NCBI RefSeq assembly: GCF_040448685.1
Contig: NZ_CP159290.1
Location: 1,612,001-1,676,000, forward strand
Source: Cellulosimicrobium sp. ES-005
Lineage (GTDB): Bacteria > Actinomycetota > Actinomycetes > Actinomycetales > Cellulomonadaceae
Direction: 5' to 3'
Length of the DNA: 64,000 bases
Positions 35,404 through 44,490 of this stretch are shown piece by piece. The notes below the pieces were generated by a model that saw nothing but the letters and a program-made list of their open reading frames with translations, did not search any database and was not told the DNA's origin. How positions within the stretch are numbered: position 1 is the first letter of the stretch; every line of letters starts with the position of its first letter. The translations under genes and the position numbers were made by a program.

Positions 35404-37110
35404 ATGGACGATGTGGCGAGCGGCGGCGGGACGTACGACGCGGTCGTGATCGGGGCGGGTTTCTCGGGGCTGGCGATGCTCCACCATCTCCGGGAGGTCG
35501 GGCTCTCCGTCCTCGTGGTCGACGCCGCCGCGGGAGTCGGCGGGACGTGGTGGGCCAACCGCTACCCGGGCGTGCGCACCGACTCGGAGTACCTCGCGTA
35601 CGCCTTCTCGTTCTCCCGCGAGGTGCGGGACGAGTGGGACTGGAGCGAGCGCTACCCGCGCGGCGAGGAGATCCGCGCCTACCTGGAGTTCGTCGCCGAC
35701 CGGCTCGACCTGCGGCGCGACATCCGGCTGAGCACGGCCGTCGAGCGGGCGGAGCACTCGGACGCCACGAACCTGTGGACGCTCACCCTCGCCGACGGGT
35801 CGACGCTGCGGGCCACCTATCTCGTGTCGGCGACCGGGCTGCTCTCCCGCCCCGTGTACCCCGACCTCCCCGGGCTGGACACCTTCGCCGGGCCTGCGTA
35901 CCACTCGGCGAGGTGGCCGCACGAGGGGGTGGACCTGTCCGGCAAGCGCGTCGGGCTGATCGGCGTCGGCGCGTCCGGGATCCAGATGCTCCCGGAGCTC
36001 GCCGCGCAGGCGGCCCACGTCACGGTCTTCCAGCGCACCCCGAACTACGTCCTGGAGACGACGAGCCCCGCGGTGACCGCCGACGAGCTCGCCGCGCTGC
36101 GGGCGGACTACGACGCCGTCTTCGAGCGCGCGGCCCAGCACCCGTTCGGCGTGCCGATGGAGATCCCGACGCGGTCGGCGCTCGAGGTGGACGACGACGA
36201 GCGCCGCCGGGTGTTCGAGTCACGGTGGGAGGCCGGGGGCTTCCGGTTCGCCAACGAGTGCTTCACGGACCTGGTCTCCAGCCCCGAGGCGAGCGCGCTC
36301 GCGTCCGACTTCCTCCGCGGCAAGATCCGCGAGATCGTCACCGACCCCCGGACCGCCGAGGCGCTCAGCCCCTCCACCTACACGTTCATGGGCAAGCGCC
36401 CGCCCACCGGGCACGGCTACTACGCCGCGTACAACCGGGAGAACGTCGAGCTCGTCGACGTCCTCGCGAACCCGATTGCGCGAGTCACGCCGCGCGGCGT
36501 CGTCGTCGCCTCCGAGGACGGGACGGAGGAGGCCGAGCACGACCTCGACGTGCTCGTGCTCGCGACGGGCTTCGACGCCATGACCGGGGCGCTCACCGCG
36601 TTCGACGTCGTCGGTCGCGAGGGCGTCACGCTGCGCGAGCGGTGGGAGCGCGACGGCCTGCGGACGTACCTGGGGATCTCCGTCCACGGGTTCCCCAACC
36701 TCTTCCTGTCGCTCGGGCCGCAGACGCCGCTGTCCAACCTCACCGTGCCGGTCCAGCGCGGCGCGCAGTGGCTCCAGCGCGCGCTGGCCTACGCGCGGGA
36801 GAACGGCGTCGCGCAGCTCGAGGCGACGCGCGAGGCCGAGGAGTGGTGGTACGAGGAGACCGAGCGCGCGGCCCGGGCCACGGTCATGTACGAGGAGGGC
36901 AAGAAGGCCGGCGCCTGGTTCGTCGGCGGCAACGTCCCCGGCAAGCGCGCGGAGATGGCGGTGTACCTGGGCGGGGGACCCGCCTACCAGGACGCGTGCG
37001 CGCGGGCCGCGGCCGAGCAGTACGCCGGGTTCCGCCCGGGCTCCGGGCTGCCGACGGTCCACGTGCCCGCGACCGCCGCGGAGACCGCCGCAGTCCCTGC
37101 CGCAGGCTGA
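35404..37110 (+). CDS. Flavin monooxygenase, Baeyer-Villiger type
   Basis: The 568-residue protein has two Rossmann motifs, GAGFSG (FAD, near residue 18) and GVGASG (NADPH, near 187), and the Baeyer-Villiger fingerprint F-x-G-x-x-x-H-x-x-x-W as FAGPAYHSARWPH (about 161-173), plus ATGFDAMTG. It resembles cyclohexanone and phenylacetone monooxygenases, which insert oxygen next to a ketone using NADPH. Natural substrate unknown. GACAGGGGAG precedes the ATG. It is an accessory gene in the glnE-glnA1 interval and converges with the chitinase gene. Confidence 0.9.
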   Translation: MDDVASGGGTYDAVVIGAGFSGLAMLHHLREVGLSVLVVDAAAGVGGTWWANRYPGVRTDSEYLAYAFSFSREVRDEWDWSERYPRGEEIRAYLEFVADRLDLRRDIRLSTAVERAEHSDATNLWTLTLADGSTLRATYLVSATGLLSRPVYPDLPGLDTFAGPAYHSARWPHEGVDLSGKRVGLIGVGASGIQMLPELAAQAAHVTVFQRTPNYVLETTSPAVTADELAALRADYDAVFERAAQHPFGVPMEIPTRSALEVDDDERRRVFESRWEAGGFRFANECFTDLVSSPEASALASDFLRGKIREIVTDPRTAEALSPSTYTFMGKRPPTGHGYYAAYNRENVELVDVLANPIARVTPRGVVVASEDGTEEAEHDLDVLVLATGFDAMTGALTAFDVVGREGVTLRERWERDGLRTYLGISVHGFPNLFLSLGPQTPLSNLTVPVQRGAQWLQRALAYARENGVAQLEATREAEEWWYEETERAARATVMYEEGKKAGAWFVGGNVPGKRAEMAVYLGGGPAYQDACARAAAEQYAGFRPGSGLPTVHVPATAAETAAVPAAG

Positions 37111-37111
37111 C

Positions 37112-37152
37112 AGGCGGGTGCGGTGCGCCCCCTGCGCGCACCGCACCCGCCT
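37112..37152. terminator. Bidirectional terminator, monooxygenase/chitinase
   Basis: AGGCGGGTGCGGTGCGC (37112-37128) and its exact complement (37136-37152) form a 17-bp stem with a seven-base loop between two convergent genes. It starts two bases after one stop and ends 22 bases before the other. Confidence 0.75.
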
Positions 37153-37174
37153 CGCTGCCCGCGGGACGACCCGG

Positions 37175-38086
37175 TCAGCAGTACAGACCCGAGCCCGGGG
37201 CGACGCCCAGGACCTCGGTGATGCGCACGTACCGGTCCACCCGGGACTGCACGGACGCCGGGTTGCCGCCGTCGCACTCGAGCGCACCGTTGAGCGAGTT
37301 GATCGTCTGGCCGAACCCGGCACCCGAGACCATCGCCTGGTGCGACGTCATCACCCCGGGGCCGTTCTGCGTGTTCCAGTACCAGAGCGCCGTCTGCCAG
37401 GCGACGGACGGGTCCTCCTCGACGAGCCACGGGTCGTTCAGCAGGTCGATCCCGAGCGCGTCGCCCGCGGCCTTGTAGTTGAAGTTCCAGCTGAACATGA
37501 TCGGCCCGCGGCCGTAGTACGCCGTCTGGCCGGCGGGGCAGCCGAACGGCTGCTCGTCGTCGCACTTGATCCAGTAGTTGGCCTCGTTGATCTCCTTCAC
37601 GTACCGCAGCCCGACCGACTCGAAGTCCGCGTGCGTGAGGAACGCGGCGACCTCGCGCGTCCGCGTCTCGGGCGTGCCCGTGCTCGCGAACGCGGGGTAG
37701 GCGCCCAGCGCGTCGACGAACCCGTCGTACGTGTAGAACGGGTGCCGGTTCGGGAAGATCGCGTCGAACTCCGCGCGGCTCACGACGAAGTCGTCCCCAC
37801 CCCCGACGCACCGGCCGGCATCCACCCAGACGCTCGTCGACCCCGGCGTCTCGCGCTGCGTCCACCAGCGAGCCGTCCAGTTCCGCCCGTGGTGCGACGC
37901 CGTCTGGCCGCCCGAGTACGCCGTCGTGGCCGACCACGTCGCGGCGCACGTGGCGGCGCTCGCGGACGGGTCGGCGGTCGCGGGCGCCGCGGACGCGCTC
38001 GCCGGAGCGGCGAGCGACCCCACCACGACGGTCGACACCAGCGCGGACGCGACGGCCGTGAAGGCGCGCCGGAAGCGTGTGCTCAT
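37175..38086 (-). CDS. Secreted GH19 chitinase with CBM5/12 domain
   Basis: The 303-residue protein has a signal peptide (to about residue 34), a small aromatic-rich chitin-binding domain of CBM5/12 type (about 47-93; WSATTAYSGGQTASHHGRNWTARWWT) and a GH19 catalytic domain. Glu156 (FESVGL) and Glu165 (KEINEAN) are nine residues apart, as are the acid and base of the Streptomyces ChiG type; YYGRGPIMFSWNFNY is the family signature. The usual HETGG motif reads FESVG here, so the His and first Gly are replaced. It would hydrolyse chitin to chitooligosaccharides with inversion. AGGGGGA precedes ATG 38086. Confidence 0.9.
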   Translation of the reverse strand: MSTRFRRAFTAVASALVSTVVVGSLAAPASASAAPATADPSASAATCAATWSATTAYSGGQTASHHGRNWTARWWTQRETPGSTSVWVDAGRCVGGGDDFVVSRAEFDAIFPNRHPFYTYDGFVDALGAYPAFASTGTPETRTREVAAFLTHADFESVGLRYVKEINEANYWIKCDDEQPFGCPAGQTAYYGRGPIMFSWNFNYKAAGDALGIDLLNDPWLVEEDPSVAWQTALWYWNTQNGPGVMTSHQAMVSGAGFGQTINSLNGALECDGGNPASVQSRVDRYVRITEVLGVAPGSGLYC

Positions 38087-38285
38087 GAATCCCCCTGCTC
38101 TGTGGGCGGCATCGTTACCGCCGCTCACAAACCTAGCGCGCGCGGGGGCACCACGACAAGCAAGACGTCCGGGACACCCGCGCCCGGCGGTCGAGCCCAC
38201 GGCGGCGGGGAGGAGCGCCGGCGCACGCGGGGCCGTGCCGAGATCGGGGTGCCCGCGGCGCGCCACCAGCGAGCGAGAGCACGGC

Positions 38286-38672
38286 CTACCGGTGGGCGTG
38301 CGTCCCGTAGAACGCCCGGATGCGCTGCTGGGTGGTCGGGTCGAGGCGTCGTCGTCGGCTGGGCGCGCCGACGTCGTGGGCGGCGAGCCACCTTCTGAGG
38401 GCGGTGGGGTGTACGTCGACGATCTCCGCGAACTCCTCGACCGTGGGCCATGAGGGCTGTGGTGTCCGCACGCGAGGGCCCATCGCGGCGTGGTGCAGGT
38501 CCTGTCCCCACGCCATCGCCTCGGCCGGCGTCGTGAAACCGCCGATCCGTCCCGCGGTGGGGTACGGCTTCTCCAGGCACCACTCGTCCCCGCGGGGCAC
38601 GATGCGGTACTGCCCCTCGCGCGCGCTCGCCTGATAGCTGCCGTCCTCCGACCGTCCCCAGTCCAGCCTCAT
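38286..38672 (-). CDS. Hypothetical protein with C-terminal helix-turn-helix
   Basis: The 128-residue protein is not recognised. The first half (GSYQASAREGQYRIVPRGDEWCLEKPYPTAGRIGGFTTPAEAMAWGQDL) looks like a short beta-sheet domain. The second half (WPTVEEFAEIVDVHPTALRRWLAAHDVGAPSRRRRLDPTTQQRIRAFY) looks like a helix-turn-helix followed by a basic linker, so DNA binding is possible. ATG 38672 was chosen because the frame beyond it is antisense shadow; no strong binding site is seen. It is an accessory gene in the glnA1-glnE interval. Confidence 0.6.
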   Translation of the reverse strand: MRLDWGRSEDGSYQASAREGQYRIVPRGDEWCLEKPYPTAGRIGGFTTPAEAMAWGQDLHHAAMGPRVRTPQPSWPTVEEFAEIVDVHPTALRRWLAAHDVGAPSRRRRLDPTTQQRIRAFYGTHAHR

Positions 38673-38784
38673 GAGTACCAGTCTCGGCGGTAAGCGCTCT
38701 CTGGCAAGGCGAGCGCCAGAATTCACCCTCGCGGCAGCGACCTCGTCCACGACCATCCCTGCGCCGACCGGCGGCAGGAGACGA

Positions 38785-38838
38785 CAGAGTCCGCACGAGC
38801 CGCCGCCGGTAGGGTGCTGGCGGCTCGTGCGGACTCTG
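38785..38838. terminator. Terminator after glnA1, 20-bp perfect stem
   Basis: CAGAGTCCGCACGAGCCGCC (38785-38804) and its exact complement (38819-38838) with a 14-base loop. It lies 55 bases after the glnA1 stop in the direction of transcription. No U-tract follows. Confidence 0.75.
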
Positions 38839-38892
38839 CGGACCAGAGCATCGTCCCGCTCGCGTCGACGCAGGTCAGACGCAGAGAACTGG

Positions 38893-40317
38893 TCAGATGT
38901 CGTAGTAGAGCTCGAACTCGTGGGGGTGCGGGCGCAGGCGGATCGGGTCGATCTCGTTGGCGCGCTTGTAGTCGATCCACGTCTGGATGAGGTCCGGCGT
39001 GAAGACGCCACCCTCCGTGAGGTACTCCTGGTCGGCCTCGAGCGCGTCGAGCGCCTCGCCGAGGGACGCGGGGACCTGCTGGATCTGCGCGTGCTCCTCG
39101 GGCGGCAGCTCGTAGAGGTCCTTGTCGATCGGCTCCGGCGGCTCGATGCGGTTCTTGATGCCGTCGATGCCGGCGAGGAGCTGCGCGGCGAACGCGAGGT
39201 ACGGGTTGGCCGACGGGTCCGGCACGCGGAACTCGACGCGCTTGGCGGCGGCGGAGGAGCCGGTCACCGGGATGCGGATGCACGCGGAGCGGTTGCGGGC
39301 CGAGTAGACCAGGTTGACCGGGGCCTCGTAACCGGGGACCAGGCGGTGGTAGGAGTTCACCGACGGGTTGGTGAACGCGAGCAGCGACGGGGCGTGCTTG
39401 AGCAGGCCGCCGATGTACCAGCGCGCGATGTCGGAGAGACCGCCGTAGCCCTTCTCGTCGAAGAACAGCGGCTTGCCGTCCTTCCAGAGGGACTGGTGGG
39501 AGTGCATGCCCGAGCCGTTGTCGCCGAAGATCGGCTTCGGCATGAACGTGACGGACTTGCCGGCCTCGAACGCCTCGTTGCGGATGACGTACTTGAACTT
39601 CATCAGGTCGTCGGCCGCGTGCAGCAGCGTGTTGAAGCGGTAGTTGATCTCCTGCTGGCCCGCGGTGCCCACCTCGTGGTGCGCGCGCTCGACCTCGAGG
39701 CCGACCTGCTCCAGCGTGGCGCACATGTCGTCGCGCAGGTCCGCGAAGCGGTCGGACGGGGAGACGGGGAAGTAGCCGCCCTTGTAGCGCGTCTTGTACG
39801 CGAGGTTGCCACCCTCCTCCTCACGGCCCGTGTTCCACGCCGCCTCGATGGAGTCGAGGTAGTAGAAGCTGGAGTGCTGGTTCGTCGCGAACCGCGCCTC
39901 GTCGAAGAGGTAGAACTCGGCCTCGGGCGCGAAGAACGCGGTGTCGGCGATGCCGGTGGAGCGCAGGTACGCCTCGGCCTTGGCCGCGATGTTGCGGGGG
40001 TCGCGCGAGTACGGCTCGCCCGTGAACGGGTCGACGATGGAGAAGTTCACGACGAGCGTCTTGCGCTTGCGGAACGGGTCCACGAACGCGGTCTTGACGT
40101 CCGGCACGAGCTTCATGTCCGACTCGTGGATCGCCTGGAAGCCGCGGATCGACGACCCGTCGAACATCAGGCCGTCCTCGAACGCCTTCTCGTCGAACTG
40201 CGAGACGGGGATGTTGAAGTGCTGCATGATGCCGGGCAGGTCGCAGAACCGGACGTCGACGAACTCGACGCCCTCGTTCCGCGTGAAGGCGATTGCCTCC
40301 TCCGCGTTGTTGAACAT
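38893..40317 (-). CDS. glnA: Glutamine synthetase type I-beta
   Basis: The 474-residue protein is the main glutamine synthetase: [52 protein letters not shown] and the adenylylation site with Tyr402 in [11 protein letters not shown]. It forms a dodecamer that makes glutamine from glutamate, ammonia and ATP, and is switched off by GlnE. ATG 40317 has AAGGAG eight bases upstream. A GlnR-type double box at 40402-40439 lies 85-122 bases before the start, indicating transcriptional control by nitrogen. A 20-bp hairpin ends the unit. Confidence 0.97.
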   Translation of the reverse strand: MFNNAEEAIAFTRNEGVEFVDVRFCDLPGIMQHFNIPVSQFDEKAFEDGLMFDGSSIRGFQAIHESDMKLVPDVKTAFVDPFRKRKTLVVNFSIVDPFTGEPYSRDPRNIAAKAEAYLRSTGIADTAFFAPEAEFYLFDEARFATNQHSSFYYLDSIEAAWNTGREEEGGNLAYKTRYKGGYFPVSPSDRFADLRDDMCATLEQVGLEVERAHHEVGTAGQQEINYRFNTLLHAADDLMKFKYVIRNEAFEAGKSVTFMPKPIFGDNGSGMHSHQSLWKDGKPLFFDEKGYGGLSDIARWYIGGLLKHAPSLLAFTNPSVNSYHRLVPGYEAPVNLVYSARNRSACIRIPVTGSSAAAKRVEFRVPDPSANPYLAFAAQLLAGIDGIKNRIEPPEPIDKDLYELPPEEHAQIQQVPASLGEALDALEADQEYLTEGGVFTPDLIQTWIDYKRANEIDPIRLRPHPHEFELYYDI

Positions 40318-40401
40318 CCGTTGCTCCTTGATCGGGTGGTGCCGTCGGGCTGCGCGGCGAACCTGCCGCTGACGTGGCGCCCACGAACCTAGGCCGAGGC
40401 G

Positions 40402-40439
40402 GTTTCCCCGCCGTGTACCCATTGTTTCCGTCGTGTTAC
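40402..40439 (-). promoter_or_regulatory. GlnR-type double box before glnA1
   Basis: On the minus strand the segments read GTAAC-n6-GAAAC-n6-TACAC-n6-GAAAC. This fits the actinobacterial GlnR a-b/a-b pattern (gTnAC-n6-GaAAC repeated every 22 bases) with exact spacing; both b boxes and the first a box match fully, the second a box in its last two bases. A GlnR protein would activate or repress glnA1 according to nitrogen supply. Confidence 0.65.
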
Positions 40440-40566
40440 GTCCCGCGTCCCCGTGTGACGTTCGTGCTACACGAGGGCACGCGGCAGCCGCCGGCGGGCG
40501 GTGTGCCGTTCGGCACGATACCGCCGTGGGTGCCCGAACCGTCGAGGTCGTCCACCGACCGGCACG

Positions 40567-40572
40567 TACCCT
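40567..40572 (+). promoter_or_regulatory. -10 hexamer of the RDD gene, leaderless
   Basis: TACCCT ends six bases before the GTG at 40579; no Shine-Dalgarno sequence is present. Confidence 0.45.
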
Positions 40573-40578
40573 GGTCCC

Positions 40579-41055
40579 GTGGTTTCACGCGAGGACATGG
40601 GTTCGTGGCTCGAGGGCACCCCGGGCGGTCAGCAGGGCGGTCGCGGCGCGCGGCTCGGTCTCCCGCCGGACGGACCGGGTTCGCTCGCGACCCTGGGACG
40701 GCGCGTCGTCGCGCTCGTCATCGACTGGGTGCTCGCGACGCTCGTCGCGTTCCTCTTCTTCCGGCCTGCCGTGCCGGGCTTCTTCGAGGGCATCTCCGCG
40801 CTGCCGGTGTGGTCGCAGCCGCTGGTCTTCGCGATCGAGAACGTCCTGCTCGTGAGCACGCTGGGGTTCACGGTCGGGCACCGCGTGATGGGCATGCGGG
40901 TCCGCCGTCTCGCCGAGCCCGCCCGCATGGTCGGCGTCGGCCGCGGGGCGCTGCGCACCGTGCTCCTGTGCCTCGTCATCCCCGCGGTCGTGTGGGACGC
41001 CGACGGGCGCGGTCTCCACGACCGCGCTGCGGGCACCGTCCTGGTCCGCACCTGA
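40579..41055 (+). CDS. RDD family membrane protein
   Basis: The 158-residue protein has about three transmembrane segments and RDD-family charged residues ([41 protein letters not shown]). Homologues start MVSREDIGSWLEG and lie next to glnA1 in many actinobacteria (Rv2219A in M. tuberculosis), so GTG 40579 is chosen over ATG 40597. Its function is unknown. A -10 hexamer directly before the start suggests a leaderless message. Confidence 0.85.
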   Translation: MVSREDMGSWLEGTPGGQQGGRGARLGLPPDGPGSLATLGRRVVALVIDWVLATLVAFLFFRPAVPGFFEGISALPVWSQPLVFAIENVLLVSTLGFTVGHRVMGMRVRRLAEPARMVGVGRGALRTVLLCLVIPAVVWDADGRGLHDRAAGTVLVRT

Positions 41056-41113
41056 CGGCGGCTCCGACCCGCGTCCCGCTCAGCGGGTCGCCCGGGCCGG
41101 AAGGTCACCCGGG

Positions 41114-41166
41114 ACGACGACGCCCGGCCGGTGAGGAGCGAACCTCGCCCGGCCGGGCGTCGTCGT
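41114..41166. terminator. Bidirectional terminator, RDD/DUF4191
   Basis: An 18-bp perfect stem (41114-41131 with 41149-41166, sequence starting ACGACGACGCCCGG) between two convergent genes, with a 17-base loop. It ends 15 bases before the DUF4191 stop. Confidence 0.75.
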
Positions 41167-41181
41167 GCAGGAGGGTGCGCG

Positions 41182-41925
41182 TCAGCGCCCCTTGAGCCCC
41201 TTGCGGTCGGGGCGCGCACGCGTCGGGTCGATGCCCTTGGGGATCGGCAGGCGCGAGACCCCGAGCGCGCGCAGGCGCTTGGAGACCTCGGCCGTCTCCG
41301 GCTTGGTGAGCGACGGCTTGAGCTTCTGGACGGCGCGCGGGAGCTTGGGAAGGGCGACCTGGCCCTCCTCGTCGCCGACCTGGATCGTCGTGATCGGCAC
41401 GTTCGGCAGCACGCGCGCGACGCGCTTGCGCTCGGCGTCGAGCTGACGCTTCGCGCGGTGCGCCGGACCCTCGCTCACGAGCACGACACCGGCCCGGCCG
41501 ACGCCGCGGAACACGAGGTCCTGCGTGCGCGGGTCGATCGCGACGGGCTCCTCGTCGAACGTCCAGCCGCGGCGGATCGTCCCGAGCGCGGCGCGCGCCG
41601 CGCCGGGCTGGCCCTCGATCTGCTGGTACGCGGCGCGCTCCGCGCGACGCGTGAGGACGAACATCGCGCCCAGCGCCGCGAACGGGATGCCGACGATGAG
41701 GGTGTAGACCCACTGGCCCCACCACAGGCCGATGCCCAGCGCGACGGCGAGGATGCCGACGAACACGCCGAGCATGACCCACGTGACCGCGGGGTCCTGC
41801 TTGCGCGTCATCTGGTACGCGGCCCACACCTGGTGGTACCAGCGCTGCTTCTTGGGCTTCTTCTGCTTCGCGACCTGCTCGCCGGCGGCGGGCGCGCCGG
41901 TGCTGTCCGAGTTCTTGCGGGCCAT
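41182..41925 (-). CDS. DUF4191 membrane protein
   Basis: The 247-residue protein has a basic N-terminus (KQKKPKKQRWYHQVWAAYQMTRK), two transmembrane helices (about residues 48-95) and a long cytoplasmic domain (RRGWTFDEEPVAIDPRTQDLVFRGVGRAGVVLVSEGP). This is the DUF4191 family, always actinobacterial and next to lipA (Rv2219 in M. tuberculosis). Function unknown. The gene starts ten bases after the lipA stop, and its probable -10 TAGACT (41933-41938) includes the lipA stop codon. Confidence 0.88.
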   Translation of the reverse strand: MARKNSDSTGAPAAGEQVAKQKKPKKQRWYHQVWAAYQMTRKQDPAVTWVMLGVFVGILAVALGIGLWWGQWVYTLIVGIPFAALGAMFVLTRRAERAAYQQIEGQPGAARAALGTIRRGWTFDEEPVAIDPRTQDLVFRGVGRAGVVLVSEGPAHRAKRQLDAERKRVARVLPNVPITTIQVGDEEGQVALPKLPRAVQKLKPSLTKPETAEVSKRLRALGVSRLPIPKGIDPTRARPDRKGLKGR

Positions 41926-41932
41926 GCCGGTC

Positions 41933-41938
41933 AGTCTA
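41933..41938 (-). promoter_or_regulatory. DUF4191 -10 hexamer sharing the lipA stop codon
   Basis: TAGACT on the minus strand, seven bases before the ATG at 41925. Its first three bases (41938-41936) are the TAG stop of lipA. Confidence 0.45.
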
Positions 41939-42946
41939 GTGGGGCGAACGGGCCAGCAGGCTCGCGGCCTCCTGGCGGGACGTCGTCGGCTCGGCGAGGT
42001 GCGCGAGAGCCGCCGGGATCTCCATGCCGCGGCGCGTCATGGCCTGGCCCCACAGGCGTCCCGCGCGGTAGGACGACCGTACGAGCGGGCCGGACATGAC
42101 GCCGAGGAAGCCGATCTCCTCCGCGGCGTCGGACAGCTCGACGAACTCCTCGGGCTTGACCCACCGGTCCACCGGGTGGTGGCGCAGCGACGGGCGCAGG
42201 TACTGCGTGATCGTCACGAGGTCGCAGCCGGCGTCGTGCAGGTCCTGCAGCGCCTCCTTGGCCTCCGCGATCGTCTCGCCCATGCCGAGGATGATGTTCG
42301 ACTTGGTCACCAGCCCGGCCTCGCGCGCCCGCGTGAGGACCGACAGCGAGCGCTCGTAGCGGAAGCCCGGGCGGATCTGCTTGAAGATGCGCGGCACGGT
42401 CTCGAGGTTGTGCGCGAGCACCTCAGGGCGGGAGTCGTTCACCTCGTCGAGCAGCTCGGGGATCGCGTTGAAGTCGGGGATGAGCAGCTCGACGCCCGTC
42501 CCCGGGTTGAGCTGGTGGATCTGGCGGACGGTCTCCGCGTAGAGCCAGGCACCGCCGTCGGGCAGGTCGTCGCGTGCGACGCCCGTGATGGTCGAGTAGC
42601 GCAGGCCCATCGCCTGGACGGACTCGGCGACGCGCCGCGGCTCGTCCGCGTCGAAGTCGGCCGGCTTGCCCGTGTCGATCTGGCAGAAGTCGCAGCGGCG
42701 CGTGCACTGGTCGCCGCCGATGAGGAACGTCGCCTCGCGGTCCTCCCAGCACTCGAAGATGTTGGGACAGCCCGCCTCCTCGCAGACCGTGTGCAGGCCC
42801 TCGCGCTTCACGAGGCCCTTGAGCTCGGAGTACTCAGGACCCATCGTCGCGCGGGTCTTGATCCACTCGGGCTTCTTCTCGATCGGCGTCGCGGCGTTGC
42901 GGGCCTCGACCCGCAGCATGCGCCGTCCTTCAGGTGCGATCGTCAC
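41936..42946 (-). CDS. lipA: Lipoyl synthase
   Basis: The 336-residue radical-SAM enzyme has the auxiliary cluster cysteines Cys55, Cys60 and Cys66 ([12 protein letters not shown]), the SAM cluster Cys81, Cys85 and Cys88 (CTRRCDFC) and the C-terminal RSSY motif that binds the auxiliary cluster. It inserts two sulfur atoms into octanoyl groups on lipoyl domains such as those of the E2 encoded at 52622-54427. GTG 42946 has GGGAG upstream; an internal ATG (residue 10) with AAGGA is a possible alternative start. Confidence 0.97.
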   Translation of the reverse strand: MTIAPEGRRMLRVEARNAATPIEKKPEWIKTRATMGPEYSELKGLVKREGLHTVCEEAGCPNIFECWEDREATFLIGGDQCTRRCDFCQIDTGKPADFDADEPRRVAESVQAMGLRYSTITGVARDDLPDGGAWLYAETVRQIHQLNPGTGVELLIPDFNAIPELLDEVNDSRPEVLAHNLETVPRIFKQIRPGFRYERSLSVLTRAREAGLVTKSNIILGMGETIAEAKEALQDLHDAGCDLVTITQYLRPSLRHHPVDRWVKPEEFVELSDAAEEIGFLGVMSGPLVRSSYRAGRLWGQAMTRRGMEIPAALAHLAEPTTSRQEAASLLARSPH

Positions 42947-43054
42947 GGGTGTCTCCCGGTCGTCGTGGCGAGTGAGCGCCGACGTCGCGCCGAGCAGGCA
43001 GTGGGCGGGCGCACCGTTCGGGTGCGCGCGCCCGGGTACGACGCCGGACTCCGG

Positions 43055-44407
43055 TCAGACTACGCGCTCGCGCTCGTCGTCTCCCGCGCGTCGCTCACCC
43101 TGTGGACGTGACGTCAACGACACCCCGGTCGCGACGAGCAGGACCGCCGCGACGACGGGCAGCCAGAAGGCGGTCGTCGTCGAGACGGCGTCGGCGAGCG
43201 CGCCGCCACCGGAGGCGCCGACCGCCACACCGACGACGTTCGCGCTCGCCACGAGCGTCATGGCTGACGCCGTGCGCCCGGCGGGTGCGCGCTCGCCGGC
43301 GACGGTGAACACCGTGACCATCACCGGCCCGACGAACAGGCCGGTCGCGGCGACCGCGACGACGACGGCGGTCAGCGAGCCGCTCGCGGCGGCGAGGACG
43401 AGGGCGACCGTGCCCGCCACGAGCCCGGCAGCGAACGTGATCCACCGGCTGCGCAGGCCCCAGCGGCGGGGGAGCGCGACGACCGACAGCGCGGTGACGG
43501 CGGAGCCCACCCCCATCACGGCGTAGACGAGGCCCGCGCTCCCGGGGACGCCCGCGTCGCGGGCGAGCGCGGTGAGCGCGGCCTGGGTCCCGCCGAACAG
43601 GAGGCCCATCGCGAGCATCCCGACGAGCACGACGGCCTCGCGCCGTACGAGCGCGAGCGTCCCGACGGTGTCGGTGGCCGCGCTCGTCGTGCCCGTGCCC
43701 GTTCCCGCGTCGGACGAGGTGGCGGGGGCGTGGAGGGTCGCGCGCGCCGTCGGGTGGAGAGCGAACGCGGTGCCGAAGACGGCGATGCCGCCCGCAGCGA
43801 CGAGGACCGCGACCTGCGGCGAGCCGGCCGACGCGAGGACGCCGACGAGCGCGGGGCCGAGCACGAAGCTCACCTCGTCGGCGGTGCTCTCGTAGCTCAT
43901 CGCGGCCTCGACGGTGCGCGGCTCGTCGGCGGCGAGCCGGAGCCAGCGCACGCGCGCGAGCGGGCCGACCTGCGGTGCGCTCGCTCCCGTCACCGCCGCG
44001 GCGGCGAGGACGGCGGCCGTCGCGCCGGGCGCGGAGGCGGCGAGGACGAGACCGAGCACGGCGAGCGTCGCGACGGGGACGGCGACGAGCAGGACCCGGC
44101 GCTGACCGACGCGGTCGGCGAGCGCGCCCTGGGTCGGGCCGCCGAGCGCCGTCCCGAGCGCGGTCGCCGCCGAGGCGAGCCCGCCGATCGCGACGGACCC
44201 GGTCGTCGAGGACACCAGGAGCAGGGTCCCGATGGTGAGCATCGAGAACGGGAGCCGGGCGAGGAACGCCACGGGGAGGAACGCGCGGCCCGCGAGCTGC
44301 GGCAGCCGGGCGTAGCCGCTGCGCCCCGGCGCGTCGGGGCGGGGAGGAGCGGGCAGGGGCGGGGAGGTGCGGGCGCGCGACGTCGGGCGCGCGGGGGTGG
44401 TGGTCAT
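43055..44407 (-). CDS. MFS transporter
   Basis: The 450-residue protein has twelve predicted hydrophobic segments and a major-facilitator pattern (LADRVGQRRVLLV after segment 2). The N-terminal 30 residues are Pro/Arg-rich, and a Ser/Thr/Gly linker (SSDAGTGTGTTSAATDT) joins the halves. The type is that of an efflux transporter with unknown substrate. It is inserted between lipB and lipA, which are adjacent in M. tuberculosis. Confidence 0.8.
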   Translation of the reverse strand: MTTTPARPTSRARTSPPLPAPPRPDAPGRSGYARLPQLAGRAFLPVAFLARLPFSMLTIGTLLLVSSTTGSVAIGGLASAATALGTALGGPTQGALADRVGQRRVLLVAVPVATLAVLGLVLAASAPGATAAVLAAAAVTGASAPQVGPLARVRWLRLAADEPRTVEAAMSYESTADEVSFVLGPALVGVLASAGSPQVAVLVAAGGIAVFGTAFALHPTARATLHAPATSSDAGTGTGTTSAATDTVGTLALVRREAVVLVGMLAMGLLFGGTQAALTALARDAGVPGSAGLVYAVMGVGSAVTALSVVALPRRWGLRSRWITFAAGLVAGTVALVLAAASGSLTAVVVAVAATGLFVGPVMVTVFTVAGERAPAGRTASAMTLVASANVVGVAVGASGGGALADAVSTTTAFWLPVVAAVLLVATGVSLTSRPQGERRAGDDERERVV

Positions 44408-44490
44408 GCGGTCCAGGTCCTCGGGGTACGTCCTACCGCGCGCCGACCCACCCGTACTCCGGCGCGCGAGGATTCCCTGGAGTCCCCAGC

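Noticed and set aside
37175-38672. Chitinase and small HTH gene as one operon controlling chitin use
   Set aside because: The 199-bp gap has no shared motif with the amino-sugar operon, and the HTH assignment is weak.
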